A DNA stretch of 6,609 nucleotides from an uncultured Bacteroidales bacterium (GCA_947176325.1 CAMWQD010000069.1:1-6609), one strand, 5' to 3'; counted from the first letter of the stretch, positions 1-6,609 are shown. Translations and numbers: made by a program. The notes: a model not told the origin generated them from the sequence alone.

Positions 1-376
1 AAGCGAAAAGGCAATTTCCCGCGCCCGAGCAAACGGCGCGGAGAGCGTGGAAGACGATATGGCGGTTCTCTGCCGGGGAGGCAACGCCTGCATCGTCAAG
101 TCGTTCCGCAAGGACGGCAAGCACATGGATGTGCTGGGGATGCCTTCGGCAGACGGTCTGCGCATCCGTTTCTTTGAAAAGGACTATATCGACACCCGCA
201 ACGTGGAGGGCAGCGGATGCAGTTTCTCTTCGTCCATGGCGGCCTATCTGGCGCAGGGTTGTGGTTTGGAGGAGGCCGTGGAGAAGGCGGAGACCTATAT
301 TCACGGGGCTATCGGAAAGGGTGCCGCGTATTCTTTCGGTGCCGGGTTTGGTCCGGTCTGTCATTTTTGGTATTAA
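1..376 (+). CDS. thiD: ThiD-like hydroxymethylpyrimidine (phosphate) kinase, C-terminal part (5' truncated by window)
   Basis: The reading frame is open from base 2 with no stop, so the gene starts outside the window; the GTG at 47 is internal. About 124 C-terminal residues are visible, roughly half of the usual 260-280. They show the C-terminal end of the ribokinase/PfkB-like fold of ThiD: a GSGC anion-hole motif (bases 209-220) followed by a helix reading SFSSSMAAYLAQG, a LEEAVEKAETYI helix, and the ending FGPVCHFWY, which resembles the GHGPVNHF-type ThiD terminus. ThiD phosphorylates HMP and then HMP-phosphate with ATP in the cytoplasm for thiamine synthesis. Departures from the family consensus are NVEGSGC for the usual N-T-H-G-T-G-C, and KSFR (98-109) where K-G-G-H is usual. 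A related pyrimidine or pyridoxal kinase is therefore possible. mtnN follows after 23 bases, suggesting one transcript. Family assignment is firm; exact substrate is inferred. Confidence 0.75.
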   Translation, partial: SEKAISRARANGAESVEDDMAVLCRGGNACIVKSFRKDGKHMDVLGMPSADGLRIRFFEKDYIDTRNVEGSGCSFSSSMAAYLAQGCGLEEAVEKAETYIHGAIGKGAAYSFGAGFGPVCHFWY

Positions 377-378
377 TA

Positions 379-396
379 TAAGGGAGGGCAGGGAGA
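379..396 (+). promoter_or_regulatory. Purine-rich ribosome binding region of mtnN
   Basis: The 23 bases between the thiD-like stop and the ATG at 400 contain the purine run AAGGGAGGGCAGGGAG, which includes GGAG/GGGAG cores close to the start. It supports the ATG at 400 as the mtnN start. The efflux genes on the other strand have A/T-rich leaders instead. No promoter-like element is visible in this short gap, consistent with translation from an upstream transcript. Confidence 0.45.
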
Positions 397-399
397 AAG

Positions 400-1077
400 A
401 TGAAGAAAATCGGCATTGTGGTGGCGATGGATAAGGAATTCGCCCTTTTCCGCGATTTGTTGGAAGGAAGCGTCGAGACTTCGCCTTTGGGCATGCGACT
501 GTGCGAGGGCAGGGTAGGCGACAAGCACGTATATCTGATGAAATCGGGCATCGGCAAGGTGGCCGCCGCCACGGGCGTGAACCTGCTCTGTGCCGAGGCT
601 TTGCCCGAGGCCATCGTCAATTCGGGCGTGGCCGGCGGCATAGGCGCGGGTCTGAGCGTGGGGGATGTGGTGGCGGGAACCGAATGCTGCTATCACGACG
701 TGGATTGCGGCGAAGGCAACGAAACCGGGCAGATTCAGGGTTTCCCCGCCCGTTTTGCAGCCGATGCCGTGCTCTTGGGCGCAGCCCTGCGCCAAAACGT
801 AAAGAAAGGCCTTATCTGCACGGGCGACCAGTTCATCACCGATTCGGCGCGCCTGCAAGAGATATTGAGGAATTTTCCGCAGGCCCTGGCCGTGGATATG
901 GAAAGCGCCGCCATGGCGCAGGTCTGCCACATGCGTCGTGTGCCTTTCCTTTCGCTACGCATCATCAGCGACACGCCCTGCGCGAAAAACGACAACATGG
1001 CGCAATACAAGGACTTTTGGACGCAGGCGCCGCTGCGGAACTTCGAGCTGCTGCGCACATTGCTCCGCGATTTATAA
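400..1077 (+). CDS. mtnN: 5'-methylthioadenosine/S-adenosylhomocysteine nucleosidase
   Basis: This complete 225-residue protein is close to the family length (E. coli MtnN, 232). It hydrolyses the N-glycosidic bond of MTA, SAH and 5'-deoxyadenosine, releasing adenine, in the cytoplasm (methionine salvage, SAM by-product removal). Visible family motifs are IGIVVAMDKE at the N-terminus, SGIGKVAAATG, NSGVAGGIGAGLSVGDVV, TGDQFI, AVDMESAAMAQVC and RIISDTP. By alignment with E. coli, E13 matches the catalytic-site Glu12, F145 matches Phe151 (base stacking), E168 matches Glu174 (ribose hydroxyls), and D191 matches Asp197 (general acid). The Glu172 position is Asp166, a conservative change. The loop after HDVD (residues 103-111) reads CGEGNETGQ instead of the FGY-containing E. 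coli loop. No signal peptide is present. The gene ends in tandem TAA TAA, then a terminator. It probably shares a transcript with the thiD-like gene. Confidence 0.95.
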   Translation: MKKIGIVVAMDKEFALFRDLLEGSVETSPLGMRLCEGRVGDKHVYLMKSGIGKVAAATGVNLLCAEALPEAIVNSGVAGGIGAGLSVGDVVAGTECCYHDVDCGEGNETGQIQGFPARFAADAVLLGAALRQNVKKGLICTGDQFITDSARLQEILRNFPQALAVDMESAAMAQVCHMRRVPFLSLRIISDTPCAKNDNMAQYKDFWTQAPLRNFELLRTLLRDL

Positions 1078-1100
1078 TAATATACACAAACCCCGCAATA

Positions 1101-1132
1101 AAAAAAGCCGATGAATTTTCATCGGCTTTTTT
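1101..1132. terminator. Bidirectional intrinsic terminator between convergent units
   Basis: A perfect inverted repeat: GCCGATGA (1107-1114), a 4-base ATTT loop, and TCATCGGC (1119-1126). It is extended by AAAAAA on the left and TTTTTT on the right to 14 paired bases. Read on +, six Ts follow the GC stem; read on -, seven Ts follow it (bases 1100-1106). It lies 23 bases after the mtnN stop and 21 bases beyond the stop of the PII-like gene, so one hairpin can end both convergent transcripts. The rest of the 1078-1153 gap holds nothing recognisable. Confidence 0.9.
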
Positions 1133-1153
1133 GTTGCAAGACCCAAACGGTTT

Positions 1154-1450
1154 TCAGTATACCTGCTCTATATGCCATACAAACGCCCGAATTCCGTTCT
1201 CGAGATTCACTTCATCGAGCTGCTTGATATATTTGAGCAGGAGAGGCACCATTTCTTCGTTCACAACGGTGAGGGTGGCCGAGTTCATTTCCGGCCACGT
1301 GTGCGACCCCATGCGGGGCTCGCCGGTATGGCTGCCCGCCCCGTTTACGGTAGGGAATTGCGTAAACCCTTTAATCTTGAGCGATTTGAGCATAAAATCC
1401 ACTCTTTCGGTAAGGGCTTGATTATAGACGATAAAAACTGCTTTCTGCAT
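1154..1450 (-). CDS. PII-like (GlnB-fold) small protein at the end of the RND efflux operon
   Basis: This 98-residue soluble protein has no signal peptide or membrane segment. Its predicted order is beta-alpha-beta-beta-alpha-beta as in PII: strand KAVFIVYN (3-10), helix LTERVDFMLKSL (13-24), strand GFTQFPTV (28-35), a loop at about 36-57, strand SATLTVVNE (57-65), helix VPLLLKYIKQL (68-78), and a final strand GIRAFVWHIEQV (86-97). Classical PII proteins are about 112 residues and carry a uridylylated Tyr in a long T-loop. Here the loop is different and contains H41, M47, H50, W52 and M55, with no Tyr. The ATG at 1450 lies 13 bases after the RND stop, behind an A-rich leader with no Shine-Dalgarno, so co-expression with the pump is likely. 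The closest described relatives by feature and context are the divergent PII-NG proteins found beside RND metal pumps. The ligand and target are unknown; a regulatory or sensor role is inferred, not shown. Confidence 0.72.
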   Translation of the reverse strand: MQKAVFIVYNQALTERVDFMLKSLKIKGFTQFPTVNGAGSHTGEPRMGSHTWPEMNSATLTVVNEEMVPLLLKYIKQLDEVNLENGIRAFVWHIEQVY

Positions 1451-1463
1451 AATTTCTAGTTTT

Positions 1464-4400
1464 TTAGGCTTGTGTCACTTCGGGCAGAGCCTCCGTTTCA
1501 ATACCCTCCATAAAGAGGTGCAATTTATCTGCTTTCTTGTTCTTGTTGCGGTTTCCGCTCTTGTTGGTGGCCGCGTAGATGGCCGGCACGATAATCATCG
1601 TAATCAGGGTGGAGAAAATCATACCGCCGATAACGGCTATACCCATAGGCTTCCACGTTTCCGAACCCTTGCCCGAACTTACCGCCATAGGCACCATACC
1701 CAAGATGGTGGTGAGCGAGGTCATCAATACGGGACGCAGACGCGAGCGGCAGGCTTTCTCGATAGCCTCATACAAGGGCAGGCCTCTTTCGCGCAAGAGG
1801 TTGATGAAGTCGATGAGCACGATACCGTTCTTGGTGACGATACCCACCAGAAGCACCGCACCCAAGGCGGCCACCACGCTCAACGAAGTGTGGGTGAGCA
1901 GCAGCGCCAGCACCACGCCCGTAAAGGCGAAGGGAATGGCCATCATGATGATGAAGGGCATCTTGAAGCTTTCGAACTGCGCCGCCATCACGATATACAC
2001 CAACATCAACGACAGCAACAACAGAATCACCAACGAACTGAACGATTCCTGCTGCTTTTCGAAACTACCGCCCACGTAGAAGGAAATTTCCTGCGGCACG
2101 TTCTCCAAGCCGTCTACAATCTGCTGGGCGTATTCGGCCACTTCGCCCAAGGCCACGCCCGCGGCGGGCGACATGGTAACCTTGAGGTAGCGTTGCTTGC
2201 TCTTACGCTGGATATTGGGAGGGGAGTAGTATTCGCGGATGGAACCCAATTCCTTCAAGCGCACCTTCTGACCGTATCCGTCGGTGATGATAAGGTTCTC
2301 GATTTCGGTAATCGAATTGCGGGATTCCTCGTCCAGACGCACGATGATGTCGTATTCCTCGCCGTCTTCCTTGAACTTGCTGTATCGGTTGCCGTACACG
2401 CGGTTGCGCATGTATTGGCCCACCTGCGAGGTGGTGAGGTTGTGGCGGGCGAGCTTGTCTTGGTCGAGCATAATCTGGAGCTCGGCCTTGTCGTCGTCGC
2501 GGCTTATCTTGACGTCGCCGATGGCGGGAATGAACGAGGCCTGACGAGCAATTTCCTGCGCAATCATCGAAGTGGTGGTGAAATCGTAGCCGATTACCTC
2601 CAAATCCACGCTGTTGTTGCCCATACCGCCTCCGTTACTGCTGCTTGTGGAAACCGTGAATTCGAGCACTTCCGGCCAACCTTTCAATATGGCGCGGATC
2701 TGGTCGGCAATCTGGAACACGCTGCGGTCGCGGTCTTCGCGGTCTATGGTACGGATACGCATATTGATGATATTGGTACCCGTGGTGTTCATCATAGAGG
2801 CCATGGACGCTTCTTCCTCGCTACCGTAGGAAAGGTTCAGCAGACGGATTTCGGGAACGTTGGCGCGGATAGCCGAGTCGATGGCCAGGGCAATCACCTT
2901 GGTTTCCTCCACGCGCTGTCCCGTCTGCGTCTTGACATAGACGGTAAGCTGGTCTTGGTCGTTCTGCGGCATGAAGTCGGTCTTGATGAAGCGCGTGAGG
3001 AAAAGCGAACCGAAAAAGAGCAGGAACATGGAGCAAATCACCACGGTCTTGTGGCGCAGCACCCAGTGAATGAGCCTTTCGTAGAAAGCGTCGAGCTTAT
3101 CGAGCCAGCGCGAGGTGATGGCGTAGAACGAATGTTTGCGGATTTCGCTTTTCTGCTTGAGCCGGAGCAACTGCGAACACAGCATGGGCGTGAGCGAAAT
3201 GGCCGTGGCCGTAGACGTACATACCGTGATGCAGACAATCCAGCCGAGCTGTTTGAAAAGCACGCCCGTCATACCCGTCACCAAGGTGAGGGGGAAGAAC
3301 ACCGCCACGGTAACAAGCGTGGTGACGATAACCGAAAGCCACACTTCGTTGGTGCCGTATTTGGCCGCCTCGCGCGGACGGCTTCCGCGTTCTATATGCT
3401 TGGTGATGTTCTCCAACACCACAATGGCGTCGTCCACCACCATACCGATGGCGATGGAGAGCGAGGAGAGCGAAATCATGTTGAGCGACTCGCCCGTGGC
3501 GAACAGGTAGATGAAGGCCACAATCAACGAGATGGGAATGGTGAGGGCCACGATGAAGGTGGCGCGCCAGCGTCCCAAAAAGAGGAACACCACAATTACC
3601 ACGAACAGAAGGGCGTAGAGGATGGTTTCCTGCAAGTTGTTGATGGATTGAACGATGAAGTCGGAATTATCGCTGATAATCTCGAACTTGATATCGGAAG
3701 GCAATTCCTTCTGCGCAAGGGCGAGCTGTTTCTTGCAAGCCTTGGCCACCGCCACCGCGTTGGCATCGGTCTGCTTGGTAATCATCAGGGCGGCACCGTT
3801 GCTGCGGTTTATCAACTGTTCGAGCGTGATGTCCTTGATGGTGTCGCGCACGCGGGCCACGTCGTGCATATAAATGGTGCGGCCGTTCTGCGTGCCCAGC
3901 ACGATGTTCTTGATTTGGTCGCTTTCGTCGAATTCTCCCTCCACGCGCAGACTGTAGTCCATTTGCCCCATCTTGACGCTACCCGAGGCAATGTCCATGT
4001 TCTCGGCCTGAATCTTGCCCGCAATCTGTTCCAAGGTGAGGTTGTAGGCATCGAGTTGGTTGGGATCCAAATCCACATACACCACACGCTCGGGGCTGCC
4101 GGCCATGAACACCGAAGCCACGCCGTCCACACGGTTGAGGCGGTTGATGACCTTGTCGTCGATAATCTTGTCGATGCCCGGATAGGATTCCTCCGCCGTA
4201 ATCGCATACATCAGAATGGGCATGGACGAAGAATTGAAGCGCATGATGGTGGGGCGGTCGATGTCGTCGGGGAGGTTCTGCATGGCCTTGTCGACCGCGT
4301 CGCGCACGTTGTTGGAGGCTTCGTCGAGGTTGGCGCCCCATTCGAATTCCAGCATCACCACGCAGAGGTTCTCGTAGGACGTGGAGGTGAGTTCCTTCAA

Positions 4401-4628
4401 TTCGTCCACGGCGTTGAGCTGGTCTTCGAGAACTTTGGTTACGTTCTCCTCGATGTCGGCGGCATTGGCACCGGGGTAGGTGGCCATTACCGTGATGTAG
4501 GGCGGATCCATTTTGGGATATTGATCCACCGGGAGGCTCAGATAGGCGGCCACACCCAATACCAGCACCGCCACGAAAATCATCATCGTGGAAATGGGTT
4601 TGTTGACCGCTGTATTGAATATGCTCAT
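1464..4628 (-). CDS. RND efflux pump, HAE1 family (AcrB/MexB-like inner-membrane proton antiporter)
   Basis: This 1054-residue protein is the energy-coupled pump of a tripartite export system. It takes drugs or amphiphiles from periplasm or membrane and exchanges them for protons. The start at 4628 (MSIFNTAVNKPIS) aligns with the AcrB N-terminus. An in-frame ATG 54 bases upstream (4682) would add 18 atypical residues and overlap the adaptor gene, so it was not used. After TM1 (about 12-31) comes the hallmark LPVDQYP...PPYITVMATYPGA region (32-54). The TM4 proton-relay pair is D399-D400 in GMVVDDAIVVLEN (AcrB D407/D408), and the TM10 lysine is K933 in VTKNGIVLIDF (AcrB K940), followed by TSLTTILGMVPMA. 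All essential relay residues seen are intact, and the frame is unbroken through two porter/docking-sized periplasmic loops. The YPGA/DDAIV signatures fit drug-type HAE1 better than CusA-type metal pumps. The last 34 residues form a cytoplasmic tail starting with a basic KSGNRNKNKK stretch. Confidence 0.95.
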   Translation of the reverse strand: MSIFNTAVNKPISTMMIFVAVLVLGVAAYLSLPVDQYPKMDPPYITVMATYPGANAADIEENVTKVLEDQLNAVDELKELTSTSYENLCVVMLEFEWGANLDEASNNVRDAVDKAMQNLPDDIDRPTIMRFNSSSMPILMYAITAEESYPGIDKIIDDKVINRLNRVDGVASVFMAGSPERVVYVDLDPNQLDAYNLTLEQIAGKIQAENMDIASGSVKMGQMDYSLRVEGEFDESDQIKNIVLGTQNGRTIYMHDVARVRDTIKDITLEQLINRSNGAALMITKQTDANAVAVAKACKKQLALAQKELPSDIKFEIISDNSDFIVQSINNLQETILYALLFVVIVVFLFLGRWRATFIVALTIPISLIVAFIYLFATGESLNMISLSSLSIAIGMVVDDAIVVLENITKHIERGSRPREAAKYGTNEVWLSVIVTTLVTVAVFFPLTLVTGMTGVLFKQLGWIVCITVCTSTATAISLTPMLCSQLLRLKQKSEIRKHSFYAITSRWLDKLDAFYERLIHWVLRHKTVVICSMFLLFFGSLFLTRFIKTDFMPQNDQDQLTVYVKTQTGQRVEETKVIALAIDSAIRANVPEIRLLNLSYGSEEEASMASMMNTTGTNIINMRIRTIDREDRDRSVFQIADQIRAILKGWPEVLEFTVSTSSSNGGGMGNNSVDLEVIGYDFTTTSMIAQEIARQASFIPAIGDVKISRDDDKAELQIMLDQDKLARHNLTTSQVGQYMRNRVYGNRYSKFKEDGEEYDIIVRLDEESRNSITEIENLIITDGYGQKVRLKELGSIREYYSPPNIQRKSKQRYLKVTMSPAAGVALGEVAEYAQQIVDGLENVPQEISFYVGGSFEKQQESFSSLVILLLLSLMLVYIVMAAQFESFKMPFIIMMAIPFAFTGVVLALLLTHTSLSVVAALGAVLLVGIVTKNGIVLIDFINLLRERGLPLYEAIEKACRSRLRPVLMTSLTTILGMVPMAVSSGKGSETWKPMGIAVIGGMIFSTLITMIIVPAIYAATNKSGNRNKNKKADKLHLFMEGIETEALPEVTQA

Positions 4629-4650
4629 AAATGTCTGTTTTTTCCTGTTA

Positions 4651-5685
4651 TTATTCGGTGATAGCCAACGGAGAACCGTCAATCAGACGGCTTTGTCCCA
4701 CCACTACGATTTCATCGCCCTCGCGGATTTCGTCGCTTAGGATTTCGAGCTGGTCGTCGTAGCGGGTGCCGATAGTCACTTCCACACGTTTGGCCTTGCC
4801 GTCGCGGTTCAGGAAGACATAGCGGTTGTTGGCCCCTTGCAGCTTCAGCACGGCCAAAGCGGGGGCGAGCACGGTGGTCTGTTCGTCCACAAGGAAATTA
4901 ATGGTGGCATACATACCCGGGCGCAATTCCTCCTTGGCGTTGGGCACTTTCACTTCTACGGTAAAGGTGCGCGACTTGGGGTCTACCGTGGGGTAGGCGA
5001 TGCTCACCTTGCCGGCGAATACGCGGTCGGGATAGAGGGCGCTGTGAAGTTCCACGTCGCTGCCTTCCTTCACTTCGAGGAAGTAGCGTTCGGAAAGGTT
5101 CACATAGGCCTTGAGCGGATTGATTTTCTCCAACGACACGATGGCGGGTTTGGAAGCACCGCCGTAGGCACCGCCCGAGTAGATTTCACCGTCTTCGAAA
5201 TACTTGCCCGTGATAACCCCGTCGAAAGGCGCAATCATGCGGGTGTTTTCCTCCAAGAAAGCCACATTCACCTTGGTGGCCTGATATTGGGTCACGGCCG
5301 CATCGTAGGCCTGTTGACTGATACTGTTGGTTTTCTTGAGCTTCACCGCACGGTCGTATTCGGTCTTGAGGTTGGCCAACTGCACTTTGGCTTGGTCGAG
5401 CTGGGTGCGGTCCATTTCGGCCAGAAGCTGGCCTTTCTTCACCCGGTCGCCCACCTCCACGTAAATCTTATTGATACGCCCCGTCATGGCAGGTGCGTAG
5501 AACACCTGTTCGTCGGCTTCCAGATTGGCCGCGTAGTCTAAGGTACGGTTCACCTTCACCGATTTCAACGTCTGCACCTTGACGGGAATCTTCTCCTCCT
5601 CCTTCGTCGTTTCTTCTTGCTTCTTGCCGGAGCAGGCAACCAGCAGGCTCGCCGCCGCCATGCCCAAAATCACTTTCTTTATCAT
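4651..5685 (-). CDS. RND efflux periplasmic adaptor lipoprotein (membrane fusion protein, AcrA/MexA family)
   Basis: This complete 344-residue protein links the RND pump to the outer-membrane channel. The N-terminus is a lipoprotein signal with lipobox LVAC and acylated Cys18. A charged spacer (KKQEETTKEEEK, 21-32) follows. The domain order is typical: lipoyl half-motif around 60-92 (APAMTGRINKIYVEVGDRVKKGQLL), a coiled-coil hairpin at about 93-147, the second lipoyl half at about 148-185 (RMIAPFDGVITGKYFEDGE), a beta-barrel at about 186-265 with the RTFTVEV and LRPGMYATI signatures, and a membrane-proximal domain to the end. A small Gly-rich insertion (GGAYGGA, 171-177) sits in the second lipoyl half. 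The start at 5685 has an A/T-rich leader, 21 bases after the stop of the outer-membrane factor gene. The pump gene begins 22 bases after this stop. The +2 residue after Cys is Ser; whether it stays in the inner membrane cannot be read with certainty. Confidence 0.94.
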   Translation of the reverse strand: MIKKVILGMAAASLLVACSGKKQEETTKEEEKIPVKVQTLKSVKVNRTLDYAANLEADEQVFYAPAMTGRINKIYVEVGDRVKKGQLLAEMDRTQLDQAKVQLANLKTEYDRAVKLKKTNSISQQAYDAAVTQYQATKVNVAFLEENTRMIAPFDGVITGKYFEDGEIYSGGAYGGASKPAIVSLEKINPLKAYVNLSERYFLEVKEGSDVELHSALYPDRVFAGKVSIAYPTVDPKSRTFTVEVKVPNAKEELRPGMYATINFLVDEQTTVLAPALAVLKLQGANNRYVFLNRDGKAKRVEVTIGTRYDDQLEILSDEIREGDEIVVVGQSRLIDGSPLAITE

Positions 5686-5706
5686 AGTATTTTAATTTTC
5701 TTCGGG

Positions 5707-6609
5707 TTATTGTAATTCGTTATAAAGTTTGAGCAGGTTGGTCTGCGCCTGCAACAGTTCCAGACACGACGACATATAGTTGTTCTCCGCCGTCAGATAG
5801 TTGGTGTTGGCCTGGGTGAGATCGAGGCTCGAAATGGCGCCCGCCTCGTATTTGGCCTGATAGTGCCCCAAGACGCTCTTGGCCACCTTCACGTTCTCTT
5901 TCTGCAAGTCGTAGTTGTCCAAGGCACTTTGGAGGTTGTATTTGTATTGGGCTTCCTGCAGCATCAGGTTGTCTTCCAACAGGCTCTTGTTGAGCTGCAC
6001 TTGCTGGAGGGTGATTTTCTCCTGATCGATCTTGGCCTTGCGCTGAAGACCCGAGAAAATGGGCACGTTCAGCTGCACCTGCGCCGTATGGGGAATGGAC
6101 ATGAAACCGCCCTCTATAATCTGATACTGATAGTTGTAGCCCGCGCTGAGGGTGGGGCCGCAAGCCCATTTGGCCGCGCTGAGCGCCTTTTTCTGCAACT
6201 GTTCCTGCGTGAGCGTGGTCTGATAGGTGAGGTTGTCGGTGACATCGAATTCTATCGAGAAGAGTTTGGTGATGCCTTCCTCGCCCAAAAACGCCTCCAA
6301 GGGGTCGGTGAGGGTGAGGGGAGTGCCGGCCTTCAAACCCAGCTGAATGCGCAGCAGGTTGTAGTTGACATCCAAGGTACGCTTCATCGACAACAGGGTG
6401 TTGTTGAGCTGTCCCACCGTGATGCGGATTTGATCCACGTCGCTTTCCTCGAGGGCTCCGGCGGCGTAGAGGTTTTCGGTATGCTTCTGTATCTTAATCA
6501 TATCCACGAGGTTGGCCTCGACGATATTCACAAGGTGTTCCGTCACCAAGACGATATAATAGGAGTTGTAGATGTTGCTCTTTACATCGAGTTCGTCCAA
6601 GGCGGTCTG
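5707..6609 (-). CDS. TolC-family outer-membrane efflux factor (OEP), N-terminus beyond window
   Basis: The frame is open to the right edge: the codons before the TTG at 6598-6600 also read through, so the 5' end is missing. About 300 C-terminal residues are visible. The channel-tunnel protein docks on the adaptor and pump to carry substrates through the outer membrane. Both halves of the internal OEP duplication can be seen. The first has LYAAGALEESDVDQIR and a following long helix; the second has YEAGAISSLDLTQAN (around 5806-5850) and a helix ending in LLQAQTNLLKLYNEL. Between them, long Gln/Leu-rich amphipathic helices alternate with beta segments such as TLSAGYNYQYQ and HTAQVQLNVPIFSG, as in TolC. 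The gene is the first visible member of the operon and ends 21 bases before the adaptor start. The operon's promoter and any regulator lie outside the window. Confidence 0.92.
   Translation of the reverse strand, partial: QTALDELDVKSNIYNSYYIVLVTEHLVNIVEANLVDMIKIQKHTENLYAAGALEESDVDQIRITVGQLNNTLLSMKRTLDVNYNLLRIQLGLKAGTPLTLTDPLEAFLGEEGITKLFSIEFDVTDNLTYQTTLTQEQLQKKALSAAKWACGPTLSAGYNYQYQIIEGGFMSIPHTAQVQLNVPIFSGLQRKAKIDQEKITLQQVQLNKSLLEDNLMLQEAQYKYNLQSALDNYDLQKENVKVAKSVLGHYQAKYEAGAISSLDLTQANTNYLTAENNYMSSCLELLQAQTNLLKLYNELQ

Noticed and set aside
47..376. GTG at 47 as the true start of a 109-residue protein
   Set aside because: The frame is open upstream to the window edge and the preceding residues continue a ThiD-like helix, so this is an internal codon of a truncated gene.
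382..395. Possible G-quadruplex in the G-run before mtnN
   Set aside because: Only three GGG runs are present (382-384, 386-388, 391-393); a fourth run is missing, so a simple intramolecular quadruplex is unlikely. A purine-rich ribosome binding region explains it.
501..1421. A 306-codon + strand frame overlapping mtnN and running into the PII-like gene
   Set aside because: It is Arg/Gly-rich, out of frame with mtnN, crosses the terminator, and has no recognisable motif; mtnN carries all family motifs in the other frame.
1464..4628. Reading the pump as a CusA-type heavy-metal exporter because of the PII-NG-like neighbour
   Set aside because: The YPGA, DDAIV and TKN signatures and N-terminal region match HAE1 drug pumps, and I see no obvious methionine relay; position-by-position alignment to CusA would be needed to exclude it fully.
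1470..4661. A very long open frame (1063 codons) on the + strand, opposite the RND pump gene
   Set aside because: Its product is a His/Gln/Arg/Gly-rich string without domains or membrane pattern, while the - strand frame encodes a textbook RND pump. The open frame is a by-product of codon bias in the real gene.
4629..4682. Upstream ATG of the RND gene at 4682, giving 18 extra residues overlapping the adaptor gene
   Set aside because: The AcrB-like N-terminus begins exactly at the ATG at 4628, and the extra residues (with NNNRKK) do not match the family.
6598..6600. TTG as the start of the outer-membrane factor
   Set aside because: The frame stays open to the edge, and a TolC-family protein needs a signal peptide and about 130 or more further residues upstream.

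Overview
The window looks like a piece of a Bacteroidota (Bacteroidales-type) chromosome. The base composition is somewhat GC-rich by eye. Several start codons are preceded by A/T-rich leaders rather than a clear Shine-Dalgarno, the efflux adaptor is a lipoprotein, and the pump operon runs outer-membrane factor, adaptor, pump. The MTA/SAH nucleosidase also carries a loop I associate from memory with Bacteroidota homologues. The genus cannot be fixed from this alone; a GC-rich lineage such as Alistipes is a guess.

Left part, + strand (1-1077): the C-terminal end of a ThiD-like HMP/HMP-phosphate kinase, cut by the window edge, followed 23 bases later by a complete 5'-methylthioadenosine/S-adenosylhomocysteine nucleosidase (mtnN). 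The two are probably co-transcribed. They could be linked through thiamine synthesis: ThiC makes the ThiD substrate and releases 5'-deoxyadenosine, which MtnN-type enzymes can cleave. A perfect 14-bp hairpin with T-runs on both strands (1101-1132) ends this unit and also serves the convergent operon.

Right part, - strand (6609 down to 1154): a four-gene operon read leftwards. It encodes a TolC-family outer-membrane factor (5' end outside the window), a periplasmic adaptor lipoprotein, an HAE1-type (AcrB-like) RND proton/drug antiporter of 1054 residues, and, 13 bases after it, a 98-residue PII-like protein. The first three form a complete tripartite efflux system across both membranes.

The most interesting item is the fourth gene. 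A small PII/GlnB-fold protein sits at the end of an RND efflux operon, with a short, His/Met-bearing loop where classical PII proteins have the T-loop. This resembles the described 'PII-NG' group linked to metal RND pumps, but here the pump reads as a drug-type HAE1 protein. It may be a ligand-sensing subunit of the pump. The rest is ordinary metabolic and efflux content; no mobile element, CRISPR array, RNA gene or repeat family was seen.
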